From Cyanobacteria bacterium SIG26 (GTDB lineage Bacteria > Cyanobacteriota > Vampirovibrionia > Gastranaerophilales > Gastranaerophilaceae): DNA of 64,000 nt. The translations under genes and the position numbers were made by a program. Numbering within the stretch: position 1 is the stretch's first letter; the number at the start of each line of letters is the position of its first letter. The stretch covers positions 1 through 64,000 of the forward strand of contig SUTS01000004.1 in assembly GCA_015152555.1 (NCBI GenBank). The letters are read 5' to 3'. This document shows, piece after piece, positions 53,367 to 63,949 of this stretch. The notes beneath the pieces were generated by a model. That model did no database searches. It had not been told where the DNA came from and saw only the letters and a list, made by a program, of their open reading frames with translations.

Positions 53367-54302
53367 ATGGGCATATTAGATATATTTAAATCAGAAACAA
53401 ACAGACTAGCATCAACACATTTAGGTAAAAAGTCAAATGGGTGTGATTTTTATAATCCAAGTTTGTTAGTAGCAATTCCTCGTATAGAAAATAGGAAACA
53501 ATACAACATCAATGAATATAATCTTCCTTTCGAAGGTTTTGACATTTGGCAAGCTTATGAGTTTTCTTGTATGACAGAAAATGGTATTCCGGTTACTCGT
53601 TTGATAAAATTAAAATACCCTTGCGATAGCAGATATATTATTGAATCAAAATCCTTAAAATTATATCTGAATTCTTTCAATATGTTTAAACTAGGTAAAA
53701 CAGTACAAGAATGCTTAGAAATTTGCTTGTCTTTTATTTCAAAGGATTTATCCAGTAGGCTTGAAACTTTTGTTGATGTCGAAATAGTTGATACTACAGC
53801 TAATAGAACTCGCATATTTTCACAATTTGAAAATATTATGAACTATGTTGATGAATCAAAATTAATTATCGACATTTTTAAAGAAACTCCAAATCTTTTA
53901 AAAGTTTTTTCGGTTAACAATTCAAAGATAGAACATTATTTGACATTTGATTCTTTGCGTTCAAATTGTAGGGTAACTCATCAACCAGATTTTGGTGATG
54001 TTTTTATTTACTATAATTCAGCAAAACATATTGATGAAGCATCTTTAGTTAAGTATTTAGTGTCATTTCGTTCAGAATATCATTTTCACGAAGAATGTTG
54101 CGAAATGATATTTAAACGTTTGGCGGATTTATTAGATGCGTCGGATGAATTATTTGTTGCAGCTTTGTATACAAGACGTGGTGGAATTGATATTTCTCCT
54201 ATTCGTTGGAGTGGTGATAATATTAAAACTAAACCATTTTTTGCAGATGTCGAAACTTTGTTAAATTTAAAAACGTACGCAAGATTTGGTGTAAAACAAT
54301 AG
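53367..54302 (+). CDS. queF: NADPH-dependent 7-cyano-7-deazaguanine reductase, long form
   Basis: 311 residues: two T-fold halves like the E. coli enzyme. The N-half has DIWQAYEFSCMTENG and ESKSLKLYLNSFNM; the C-half has SNCRVTHQPDFGDV with the nucleophile C201 and D208, and SEYHFHEECCE. It reduces preQ0 to preQ1 in queuosine synthesis. The mRNA seems leaderless. yraN starts three bases after its stop. No other que genes in the window. Confidence 0.95.
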   Translation: MGILDIFKSETNRLASTHLGKKSNGCDFYNPSLLVAIPRIENRKQYNINEYNLPFEGFDIWQAYEFSCMTENGIPVTRLIKLKYPCDSRYIIESKSLKLYLNSFNMFKLGKTVQECLEICLSFISKDLSSRLETFVDVEIVDTTANRTRIFSQFENIMNYVDESKLIIDIFKETPNLLKVFSVNNSKIEHYLTFDSLRSNCRVTHQPDFGDVFIYYNSAKHIDEASLVKYLVSFRSEYHFHEECCEMIFKRLADLLDASDELFVAALYTRRGGIDISPIRWSGDNIKTKPFFADVETLLNLKTYARFGVKQ

Positions 54303-54305
54303 GTA

Positions 54306-54653
54306 TTGAAATTGAATAATCGTGATTTCGGAAATAAAGGTGAAGATTTAGCTTGTGAATACCTTGTGAAAAACGGGTATGAAATTATTGAGCGGAATAG
54401 ACATTTTTCAAAGCTTTGTGAGATTGATATTATTGCAAAGTTTAAAAATCGTGTTGTTTTTGTTGAGGTAAAAACTCGCAGGACAAATTCATTTGGGACC
54501 CCACTTGAAGCCATTACTGGAACGAAATATAACAATATAAAAACCGGAGTTTTATCATATTTACAAGAGAATAAAATAAAAAATTATCAAATAGATGTTA
54601 TTGGAATTACACTAGAACCCGAATTAAAAATTGAGCATTTGAAAAATATCTAG
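54306..54653 (+). CDS. yraN: YraN/UPF0102 family endonuclease-like protein
   Basis: 115 residues. GNKGEDLACEYLVKNGYEII, EIDIIAKFKNRVVFVEVKTRR shows the D-x(n)-E-x-K pattern of a PD-(D/E)xK nuclease fold, standard for UPF0102. It opens with a TTG three bases after queF. Function in the family is not firmly known. Confidence 0.92.
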   Translation: MKLNNRDFGNKGEDLACEYLVKNGYEIIERNRHFSKLCEIDIIAKFKNRVVFVEVKTRRTNSFGTPLEAITGTKYNNIKTGVLSYLQENKIKNYQIDVIGITLEPELKIEHLKNI

Positions 54654-54672
54654 CAAATTTTATTTTTATGTG

Positions 54673-54690
54673 TTTTCTAATATTAGAAAA
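54673..54690 (+). promoter_or_regulatory. Perfect 18-base palindrome at the start of the peptidase gene
   Basis: TTTTCTAATATTAGAAAA ends at the A of the ATG. It contains TAATAT six bases before ATG, so it could be a leaderless promoter with operator symmetry, or a weak terminator for yraN. Confidence 0.5.
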
Positions 54691-55631
54691 TGGACATTAG
54701 ATTTAATACATATAATATTTCTGGCAGATCGGCAAATATGCAAAGCTTTAAAAAATCGAAATCTTTGCAAAATTTGAGTTCGATAAATTTTACTGGTAAA
54801 ATTGATAAAACAGCTAAGCTTCTGAATAATAACAAAAAGATATTGCCAAAAGTTTCGTTTGCAGAAAAGTTTAAATACTATAAATCAATTGTTCTAAATA
54901 AACTAAGTAATATATTTACCCCTAAAATTTCAAAAGAAAAAGCTCATCAACAGGTTCAGACGTTGTTTATGCGTCCTGATTTATCTATGGAAGATAGTTT
55001 GCGAATGTTAAATGAGTATAAAGAATTAGATAAAATTAAATCTCCTGTTAAGTACAATCAAGCTGCGTTTGATATGATTAAGAGAAATTATGGTTTTAGC
55101 GATGATTCTACTATCGAGCTGAAATATTCTTATATGCGTGCGGCTGGTGCTTGGGATGTTTTTAAAGGAAAAGTTTACCTTAATGTTTATATGAAAAGAA
55201 AAGATATTTTAGCTATTTTGCATCATGAACTAAGACACGCATTACAATCATTTATTGCTTTTTCTGAAAAACCAAATGAGTTTGTAAAAGGTATAATTGC
55301 AAAGGCTCAAAATTTGGGTAGCGATAAAAGTTTAGATAACTTATGTCAAGAACATTGTGGCAAACGTTTTGATACATTGGTGAAAACAAAAAAAGGACAA
55401 GAAAAATTAGAAGCTGCTATTTTAAAATTATCAAAGACTTACTACGGTAGTACTCCTGTTAAGGAGTTTGAAGGAAAGGACAAGTTTGTGGATAGAGTTA
55501 TTGAAGCTGAAGAAAATTATGTTCCATCCCATATGTCGAAGATTAAATATTTTCTGAATATGGTCGAAGTAGATGCCTTTAACACAGAACGTAAGATTTT
55601 AAAATTATTAAAATCAAAAATTGCTGATTAA
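54690..55631 (+). CDS. Orphan zinc metallopeptidase-like protein with INFTG motif
   Basis: 313 residues. SINFTG lies at 31-36; H179-ELR-H183 (in ILHHELRHALQS) is an HExxH zinc site and MVEVDAFNTE may supply a third ligand. Otherwise basic and helical; no signal peptide; family unrecognised. It lies downstream of queF-yraN but with its own promoter. The N-terminal motif links it to other orphan proteins here. Confidence 0.78.
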   Translation: MDIRFNTYNISGRSANMQSFKKSKSLQNLSSINFTGKIDKTAKLLNNNKKILPKVSFAEKFKYYKSIVLNKLSNIFTPKISKEKAHQQVQTLFMRPDLSMEDSLRMLNEYKELDKIKSPVKYNQAAFDMIKRNYGFSDDSTIELKYSYMRAAGAWDVFKGKVYLNVYMKRKDILAILHHELRHALQSFIAFSEKPNEFVKGIIAKAQNLGSDKSLDNLCQEHCGKRFDTLVKTKKGQEKLEAAILKLSKTYYGSTPVKEFEGKDKFVDRVIEAEENYVPSHMSKIKYFLNMVEVDAFNTERKILKLLKSKIAD

Positions 55632-55703
55632 AATCTTTAAACTTTTACTTTTTTATAGTAGAATAAAACTATATAGGGATTAGATTTTAAGGAGAAAGTA
55701 TAA

Positions 55704-56546
55704 ATGTTAACAGGACCGTTTTTGGATAGAAATTGGATGGCTCAAAATCCAGATTATGATTCATCCGATATTGTTATGTTAGGTTTACCATTTGATGGTA
55801 CTGTATCTTATAGACCTGGGTCAAGATTTGCACCTGAGCAAATTCGTCTTGCAAGTTGGGGCTTAGAAGAATATTCTCCAAATTTTGATATGGAATTAGA
55901 GGATGTTAATTTTCATGATGCTGGAGATTTAGAGTTTCCGCTTGGTAATACTTATAAAACTTTAGAACAAATTGAACGTAATGTTGAAGAAATTTACCGA
56001 GATGGTAAAAAGGTTTTTGGTATCGGTGGAGAGCATTTGGTTACATTACCTGAAGTTAAGGCGGTATCAAAGTTTTATGAAGATTTGGCGATTGTGCATT
56101 TTGATGCTCATACTGATTTAAGAGAAGAATATATGGGTGAAGAAATGTCTCATAGTGCTGTAATTCGCCATATCTCTAAGTTTGTTAAGCCAGAAAATAT
56201 CAAGCAAATAGGTATCCGTTCAGGTATGAAAGAAGAATGGGAATTTATGAAAAAACATAATACTTTATGTCATAAATACACAGATTTGGATTGCTTAAAA
56301 GGTAAAAATATTTTTGTAACCGTTGATTTAGATTGCTTAGATACATCAATCATGCCAGGAACTGGCACTCCAGAAGTTGGCGGAATGACTTTTGACGAAC
56401 TTTTAGGATGGTTTAAATATTTAAAAGATTTTAATATTGTCGGAGCTGATGTTGTTGAATTGGCACCGGATTATGATGCAACAGGTGCCTCAACTGCTGT
56501 TGCAACAAAGGTTATTCGAGAGCTATTGTTCGCTATGTCTAACTAA
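55704..56546 (+). CDS. speB: Agmatinase (ureohydrolase)
   Basis: 280 residues. Manganese ligands are seen in GGEHLVTL, HFDAHTDLR and TVDLDCLDTSIMPGTGTPE. It hydrolyses agmatine to putrescine and urea. GGAG precedes the ATG. A dispersed repeat separates it from ligA. No arginine decarboxylase is in the window. Confidence 0.92.
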   Translation: MLTGPFLDRNWMAQNPDYDSSDIVMLGLPFDGTVSYRPGSRFAPEQIRLASWGLEEYSPNFDMELEDVNFHDAGDLEFPLGNTYKTLEQIERNVEEIYRDGKKVFGIGGEHLVTLPEVKAVSKFYEDLAIVHFDAHTDLREEYMGEEMSHSAVIRHISKFVKPENIKQIGIRSGMKEEWEFMKKHNTLCHKYTDLDCLKGKNIFVTVDLDCLDTSIMPGTGTPEVGGMTFDELLGWFKYLKDFNIVGADVVELAPDYDATGASTAVATKVIRELLFAMSN

Positions 56547-56555
56547 AGAAAAGTT

Positions 56556-58580
<2,025 letters not shown>

Positions 58581-58599
58581 TAGAAGGAATATAAAAAGT

Positions 58600-59088
58600 A
58601 TGAAAATAATTCAAATTGATGGCTTTAGAGGATTAATTACGGCAGCGTTTGTCGGAGTTTGCTTATTTGCAGGGTTTGTATTGTTCCCAGGTTATGTAGC
58701 AATGAATTTATGGAACCAATATCTTGTGAATTTATTGATGTTTCCTCAATTATCTTTATTCCAAGGTGTTTTACTTTGGGGGATGGTATTTGTGTCATAT
58801 AGTATTTTGACGAAAGGTCGTTTCGCTTTATCTTTGAAGCATACTTCCGGAATATCTGATGCTGAATTAGATTCAATAATTAAATCGGCACAAATTAATT
58901 CGCAGATGCAAAAGCTAAATAAGACTATATCTAAAGCCGATAGAGTTATTTTAAATAAAGACTCTTTAAAATCATTTGAAAATAAAACATCTGAGGAAAA
59001 AGATTTGTCATATATTTCTTCTCCGTTATCTTTAAATAAGAATATTCAAAAAGAACAAGAGTCTGAAGAAGAAAAAAAAGTTTCTTAA
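58600..59088 (+). CDS. Small membrane protein (162 residues)
   Basis: Unrecognised. Two membrane helices (~10-38 and ~47-70) are followed by a long charged cytoplasmic tail, Ser/Lys/Glu-rich. It begins 19 bases after ligA with AGAAGGA upstream and ends 13 bases before the SIMPL gene, so it probably belongs to one operon. Confidence 0.8.
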   Translation: MKIIQIDGFRGLITAAFVGVCLFAGFVLFPGYVAMNLWNQYLVNLLMFPQLSLFQGVLLWGMVFVSYSILTKGRFALSLKHTSGISDAELDSIIKSAQINSQMQKLNKTISKADRVILNKDSLKSFENKTSEEKDLSYISSPLSLNKNIQKEQESEEEKKVS

Positions 59089-59101
59089 AATAGGGGGTAA
59101 T

Positions 59102-59872
59102 ATGAAAAAGATTATTATGTCTGCGGTTATTGCAACATCTTTGTTTTCAATGCCGTTTGTTTTTTCGACTGCAAGTGCGATTGATTGTTGCAATAAGTCG
59201 GATTGCCAAAAAGGTTCTATCAATGTATCCTATACTGCAGAAAAAGAAGTTTCGCCTGATACAGTTGAAGTTTCTATTGCAGTAAAAACTGAGGATAAAC
59301 ATTCGTTGAATGCTGCAGCAAATAAAAATAAGGAAATATCAGATAAGGTTTATGCTTATTTGAAATCAAATATTGATGCAAAAAACGGGGATTTTATCAA
59401 AACCTCTAACTATTCAGCAAGGCCTGTTTATTATTACAAGGATGGGAAACGTCTTTTAAATAAATATGAAGTTTCTAATAATATCATAGTTCATACAAAG
59501 GCTATTGATAGAATTTCTACTCATATTGAAAAATCATTGAATTTAGGAGCAACCAATGTAGATAGTTTGAATTTTTCATTGTCAGAAAAAGATAAAGAAT
59601 GTTCTGCGTTATTAGAAAAAGCAACAAAAGAAGTTCGTTCAAGAGCAAACGTTGTAGCTGTTGCTGCTGGTACAGCTATTGCTGGAATTAAAGCTATTGA
59701 TGTAACATGTTCCCTAAATAGTCCAAGTGTTCCACGTTATAGAAATATGCTTATGGCAAAAAATGCGATGAGTGATTCTTCTGCTGAAACTGTGGTTGAT
59801 AACGGGGTTCAAATAGAGGCTGGTGTAATTAAAGTTTATTCAACTGTAAATGCTAATTTTTATGTTAAATAA
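59102..59872 (+). CDS. Secreted SIMPL-domain (DUF541) protein
   Basis: 256 residues with a signal peptide (cut after TASA ~26) and the SIMPL domain: GSINVSYTAEKEVSPDTVEV, KTSNYSARPVYYYKDGK, YEVSNNIIVHTKAIDRIS. Two cysteine pairs near the mature N-terminus (DCCNKSDCQ) are unusual. SIMPL proteins are periplasmic, with poorly known roles. A strong terminator follows. Confidence 0.88.
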   Translation: MKKIIMSAVIATSLFSMPFVFSTASAIDCCNKSDCQKGSINVSYTAEKEVSPDTVEVSIAVKTEDKHSLNAAANKNKEISDKVYAYLKSNIDAKNGDFIKTSNYSARPVYYYKDGKRLLNKYEVSNNIIVHTKAIDRISTHIEKSLNLGATNVDSLNFSLSEKDKECSALLEKATKEVRSRANVVAVAAGTAIAGIKAIDVTCSLNSPSVPRYRNMLMAKNAMSDSSAETVVDNGVQIEAGVIKVYSTVNANFYVK

Positions 59873-59886
59873 ATTGATAATGGTGC

Positions 59887-59923
59887 AAAAAAAATCCTGA
59901 AGTTTTTGCTTCAGGATTTTTTT
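59887..59923. terminator. Bidirectional terminator
   Basis: AAAAATCCTGAAG pairs with CTTCAGGATTTTT with A and T runs on both sides, between the SIMPL gene and the convergent small secreted protein. Confidence 0.9.
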
Positions 59924-59924
59924 A

Positions 59925-60164
59925 TTAGTAAACTCTTTTTCCGCCGTGCAACCAAGGAGCAGCTTCTAAATCATCGATATTGTATTTTAGTAAATAATCA
60001 TCACTGTAATCGTTTTTAGAAGGTGTTTGTTTTACTTCTGTTGGTTGTTCACTTGTCTGTCTGATTATAACAGGTTCGGCAGAGTTATTTGTTGTAGTAT
60101 TTGCATTTGCTACTATTGTTGTTTGAATTAGTAGTAATGCGATTATAATTGCTAAATTTTTCAT
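59925..60164 (-). CDS. Small secreted hypothetical protein (79 residues)
   Basis: The ATG at 60164 has AGGAG upstream and gives a signal peptide (MKNLAIIIALLLIQTTIVAN, cut after ANA). The mature ~55 residues are Thr/Asn/Gln-rich, ending PWLHGGKRVY. Downstream of apt on the same strand. No family. Confidence 0.75.
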   Translation of the reverse strand: MKNLAIIIALLLIQTTIVANANTTTNNSAEPVIIRQTSEQPTEVKQTPSKNDYSDDYLLKYNIDDLEAAPWLHGGKRVY

Positions 60165-60193
60165 AAGTTTATCTCCTAAATTGTACGAATTTA

Positions 60194-60727
60194 CTAGTAT
60201 TGTAACATAGAAATTACTTTTCCGCAATTATCAAGTTTTTCTCTGCCTCCAAGATCAGAAAGTTCAATCAAGAAAGCTGCTCCAATTAAATTACCGCCGG
60301 CTTTTTTTACTAGTGAGCAAGCTGCTTTAGCGGTTCCGCCTGTAGCTAGTAAATCGTCTACAACTAATACATTGGCACCTTCTTCAATTGCATCAGCGTG
60401 AATTTCAATTGTATCTGAACCATATTCTAAGTCATAAGATTCTTTGATAGTTTGAGCCGGTAATTTATTTGGTTTTCTGATAGGAATAAATCCGCAGTTT
60501 AATTTGTATGCCATAGGCATGCCAAAGATAAAACCTCTACTTTCAATTCCTGCAATATAGTCTATTTTGTATTCGCTGTATTGTTCGCAAAGGTAGTCTA
60601 TCATTGCTTTCATTGTTACGGCATCTTTAATACCTGTAGTAATATCACGGAATATGATACCTTCTTTCGGGAAGTTTGGAACTGCCCTGATTTTATCTTT
60701 TACTTGTTCAATTGTTAATGTTGTCAT
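60194..60727 (-). CDS. apt: Adenine phosphoribosyltransferase
   Basis: 177 residues. FPKEGIIFRDIT, IAGIESRGFIFG and VLVVDDLLATGGTAKA (PRPP motif) define Apt. It salvages adenine to AMP. It follows the GT2 gene by eleven bases on the same strand. AGGAG precedes the ATG. Confidence 0.96.
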   Translation of the reverse strand: MTTLTIEQVKDKIRAVPNFPKEGIIFRDITTGIKDAVTMKAMIDYLCEQYSEYKIDYIAGIESRGFIFGMPMAYKLNCGFIPIRKPNKLPAQTIKESYDLEYGSDTIEIHADAIEEGANVLVVDDLLATGGTAKAACSLVKKAGGNLIGAAFLIELSDLGGREKLDNCGKVISMLQY

Positions 60728-60738
60728 TTATTTTTCTC

Positions 60739-62139
60739 CTATTTTGCTAGTAATTTTTTCAATTCTGCTTTTGCTAATCTGATTTTTGCTCGAGCTTCAG
60801 ATTTAGCTTTTTTGATTTTAGCTTTTGCTTTTTGGATTGCATGTTCGTGTTGAACAAGTCCGTGAGCTGTTTTTCCCCAGTTCATATCTTTTTTCATAAA
60901 TAGTATTTTTGTACCAATGAATAGAACAAGAGGGAACCAAATTACGAGAAGATATACAGATGTGTAAATAGACTGGATAAGAGCTTCTGTTCTTGGTATA
61001 TTATCATATCTTCTCAAACTATAGCGACACGCCAACACAAAACAAAATCCAATTATACAACCCATGATACCTGATGACATTAGAATATGTGGGTTTGCGT
61101 CTTTTAAAATTATTTTTAATAATAATATACCAACTTCAATAATGAACCATGCCGGCATGATGAATTCTGATATATATGCAATCATATCAAGTCTTACACG
61201 CATGGACATTTTTTTTGAAGTAAGAATTTCCCAGAAATATTCTAAATAACGGCGAATTGTGCCTTCCAGCCATCTTCTGCGTTGTTTGTAAAGCGGGAAT
61301 AGGTACATAATACCTTCTTCATAAACGGCAGTATCATGGCAAAATCTTACGTCCCAACCTTTTATATGAAGCCTGGTTGACATATCAAGGTCATCAGTGA
61401 TAGTGTAGTTATTCCAACCGCCGATATCTTCTAGCGCTTCTCTTTTTATTAGTTCCCCGTTACCGCGAAGTTCAACAGCTCCTTTTACGGAGTCTCTACC
61501 CACTTGAAAATGGGTATCCATAGTCATTTCGTTGTTTTGGCATTTTGTTAATAAGTTAACATCTTTATTTCTTACTATTTTGCGAGCTTGAACCGCCCCG
61601 ACATCTTTTGGTTCTAATTCATAAACAAGATTTGTTAAAAAGTCGGGTTCCATAGTAGCGTCAGCATCAAAAACTAAAATAGCATCACCTTTAGCATAAG
61701 CCAGAGCGTCATTTAAAACCGCGGATTTACCTGGAAAAGCATCTTTTGGTCTTATAAATGCAATAACTTTATTTGGGTATTCTTGTTCTAAATCTTTTAG
61801 AACTTGAGCTGTGTTATCTGTACTTCTATCATCGATTGCAATAACTTCAAAGTTTGGGTAGTCAAGATTTAGTACAGTTTTAACTGTATTTGCAATAACA
61901 GAGTCTTCATTATGTGCCGGAATCATTATACTTACAAATGGTTTGTAATTTTCGTTTCGAGGTTCAGGATTTTTTTTCTTTTTTCTTTGTTTAATTTTAT
62001 AAGCAATATTTGTAAATAATGCGTAAGTTGCCATTAAAGAGACTAAAATTGCTAAGCCCCATACCGTGTAGCTTTGAAAAATGTAAACAAATACCGTTAA
62101 GCCCAAAACTATTAAGAATAATAATATTCTCTCTTTCAT
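60739..62139 (-). CDS. Membrane glycosyltransferase family 2 (processive type)
   Basis: 466 residues: two N-terminal membrane helices, a GT-A domain with VSIMIPAHNEDS, AIDDRSTDN, FDADATMEPDF (DxD) and QRRRWLEGTI (Q/RxxRW motif of processive enzymes), three C-terminal helices, and a ~45-residue Lys/Ala-rich helical tail. It likely builds an exported beta-glycan; the product is unknown. Start chosen at ATG 62139; GTG 62145 is an alternative. Confidence 0.88.
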   Translation of the reverse strand: MKERILLFLIVLGLTVFVYIFQSYTVWGLAILVSLMATYALFTNIAYKIKQRKKKKNPEPRNENYKPFVSIMIPAHNEDSVIANTVKTVLNLDYPNFEVIAIDDRSTDNTAQVLKDLEQEYPNKVIAFIRPKDAFPGKSAVLNDALAYAKGDAILVFDADATMEPDFLTNLVYELEPKDVGAVQARKIVRNKDVNLLTKCQNNEMTMDTHFQVGRDSVKGAVELRGNGELIKREALEDIGGWNNYTITDDLDMSTRLHIKGWDVRFCHDTAVYEEGIMYLFPLYKQRRRWLEGTIRRYLEYFWEILTSKKMSMRVRLDMIAYISEFIMPAWFIIEVGILLLKIILKDANPHILMSSGIMGCIIGFCFVLACRYSLRRYDNIPRTEALIQSIYTSVYLLVIWFPLVLFIGTKILFMKKDMNWGKTAHGLVQHEHAIQKAKAKIKKAKSEARAKIRLAKAELKKLLAK

Positions 62140-62301
62140 ACCCACCTAATTCAAAAATCTATAATAAATACTACATGTTATATTTTATCAAAAACAAGTG
62201 ATTTCGGCTTTAATTTTAACGATATTGATACAAAATCTAGTTACAAATTCCCCTAAAAGGAGGTTTTTTATAATAAATTTGCTTAATATTCCTTAAAATA
62301 C

Positions 62302-62329
62302 TTGCATAGATAAAAATTTTTTATATAAT
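62302..62329 (+). promoter_or_regulatory. Promoter of hup
   Basis: TTGCAT, a 16-base spacer and TATAAT, ~30 bases before the ATG with AAGGAG between. Confidence 0.7.
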
Positions 62330-62359
62330 GGATTTGTACAGAAAAGAAGGAGTTTTATT

Positions 62360-62638
62360 ATGAACAAAGAAGAATTAGTACAAGAGATTTCTAAAAAAGC
62401 TAACGTGACTCAAAAAGAAGCAGCTGAAGTATTATCTTCATTAGTAGATACTATTCAAAAAACAGTTGCTAAAGGTAAAAAAGTTACTTTAGTAGGTTTC
62501 GGTACATTTGAACCACGTAAAAGAGCTGCTAGAACTGGCAGAAACCCACAAACTGGTAAAGAATTAAAAATTCCTGCAAAAACAGTTCCTGCTTTCTCAG
62601 CTGGTAAAAAATTCAAAACTATCGTTAACGGTAAGTAA
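62360..62638 (+). CDS. hup: DNA-binding protein HU
   Basis: 92 residues. The core VTLVGFGTFEPRKRAARTGRNPQTG is the HU/IHF beta-arm with the RNP proline tip. Packages and bends DNA. Monocistronic with own promoter and terminator. HU and IHF subunits cannot be fully separated, but a single copy and no IHF neighbour favour HU. Confidence 0.96.
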   Translation: MNKEELVQEISKKANVTQKEAAEVLSSLVDTIQKTVAKGKKVTLVGFGTFEPRKRAARTGRNPQTGKELKIPAKTVPAFSAGKKFKTIVNGK

Positions 62639-62662
62639 TTAACCGAACGGTTTGAAAGTTTT

Positions 62663-62693
62663 GGGGCTTTGCGAATAGCAAAGCCCCTTTTTT
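62663..62693 (+). terminator. Intrinsic terminator of hup
   Basis: GGGGCTTTGC pairs with GCAAAGCCCC over GAATA, then T6. Confidence 0.93.
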
Positions 62694-62828
62694 CATTTGA
62701 TTTGTTTAGAAAGAATAGTGAGAGTGGAGCTTGGGTGAAACCAAACAAATAAACTTCCCTTTGATTGAGGAAGGCTCTGAAGGCTGAATGGAAAGCTAAA
62801 TTCCTTATTTTTGAGGTAAAATACATTT

Positions 62829-63275
62829 ATGAAGACAAATAATATTAAAGAAATTTCTTTCACGGGTAGGGTTAATTTTAATAAGAAATTAACAAAACCA
62901 ATGGTTGATTATGCTAATAAAATTTTGGACCATCCTTTTTCCGGCACTACTGCAAGAGAAAGAATTGCAAACTCAACTTATGATGTAGAAATTTACAGTA
63001 GAGTTTCTAAAAAAACGATTCATCCAAGATTATTTTTTATTAGTAACTTCGCCATTTTAAGAGATCCTAAAAAATTTTCTTTTACTACAAAATTTATTCA
63101 TTTTTCACCAAGTAAAGGTGTAAGTATACATTCTACGGTAGCAGAGGGTGCATATGAGCTAAATGAGCATCTAACAAGGTTTGAAGAGTATAAAAGTTCG
63201 CATGCTTATGCTTACAATACTTTTGGTGAAAAGGTTTCTGCGTTTTTTAAAAAGATGTTTGGAATAAGAAAATAA
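62829..63275 (+). CDS. Orphan protein with N-terminal ISFTG motif (148 residues)
   Basis: Unrecognised. MKTNNIKEISFTGRVNFNKK has SFTG at 10-13. The rest is mixed: HPFSGTTARERIANS, two beta-like stretches (LFFISNFAIL, FTTKFIHFSP) and a basic C-terminal helix (FFKKMFGIRK). No Sec signal. A TAAAAT box lies exactly six bases before the ATG, so the mRNA may be leaderless. Repeats flank it on both sides. Confidence 0.75.
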   Translation: MKTNNIKEISFTGRVNFNKKLTKPMVDYANKILDHPFSGTTARERIANSTYDVEIYSRVSKKTIHPRLFFISNFAILRDPKKFSFTTKFIHFSPSKGVSIHSTVAEGAYELNEHLTRFEEYKSSHAYAYNTFGEKVSAFFKKMFGIRK

Positions 63276-63838
63276 ACAAGTTTTTATTTTTGTTTAATAA
63301 GATTAATCTTATAAATTAGACAAACAAGTTGTGTGGGGTGTTTTTATACGCACTATCAAATTTTTTAAATTCTCCAAAGTGACTTTCTGCGGACTGTGGG
63401 CTAAATGTAGAAATAGTTTAGGTTCCCCTTCCCTGGATGGGGAAGGGGCCGAAGGCGGCTGGGGTGATATGGAAGCCAGTGAGTATCAAAAGTTACTTTT
63501 ATAATAGTTTGAAAATGCAAACTTCCGCCCTAAAAATGTCATTCTGAGCCCCGTTCCCGTCATCTGCGGGGCGGGCGAAGAATCTATCAATGTTAGTTAT
63601 AGAGCACCATTTAGGATAGACCCTGAATCAAGTTCAGGGTGACATGAAAGAAAACTCTTCCGCTCAAACCTCTCATTAAAACACAATAGACCCTGAATCA
63701 CCAAATAGGAACAGAAAATCACGTTTTGTATCCTCATCGGATTTTATAGTCAGTTCGTGGTGACAAATAAAAATCTATTTCCGACCAAACCACTCATTAA
63801 AACCCAGTATTATTCTAAGGAGAGGGAATAGCAATACT
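63276..63838. other. Repeat-rich intergenic region before tRNA-fMet
   Basis: No gene seen in ~560 bases. Visible parts: family A copy 3 (63431-63471, CCCTGGATGGGGAAGGGG with GGGGTGATATGG); a TCATTCTGAGC...CGAAGAATCT element (63538-63585); ACCCTGAATCAAGTTCAGGG with GTGACAT (63619-63645); and two similar stretches TTCCG(C/A)(T/C)CAAACC(T/A)CTCATTAAAAC at 63659 and 63780, ~120 bases apart. Confidence 0.7.
63431..63471. repeat. Dispersed repeat family A, copy 3
   Basis: CCCTGGATGGGGAAGG, GGCCGAAGGCGG and GGGGTGATATGG, same order as the other family A copies. Confidence 0.6.
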
Positions 63839-63868
63839 AAAAGAGGTTTCCCAAAGGAAACCTCTTTT
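63839..63868 (-). terminator. Terminator after tRNA-fMet
   Basis: AAAAGAGGTTTCC and GGAAACCTCTTTT pair over CAAA; a four-T tail on the minus strand. Confidence 0.75.
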
Positions 63869-63872
63869 CAAA

Positions 63873-63949
<77 letters not shown>

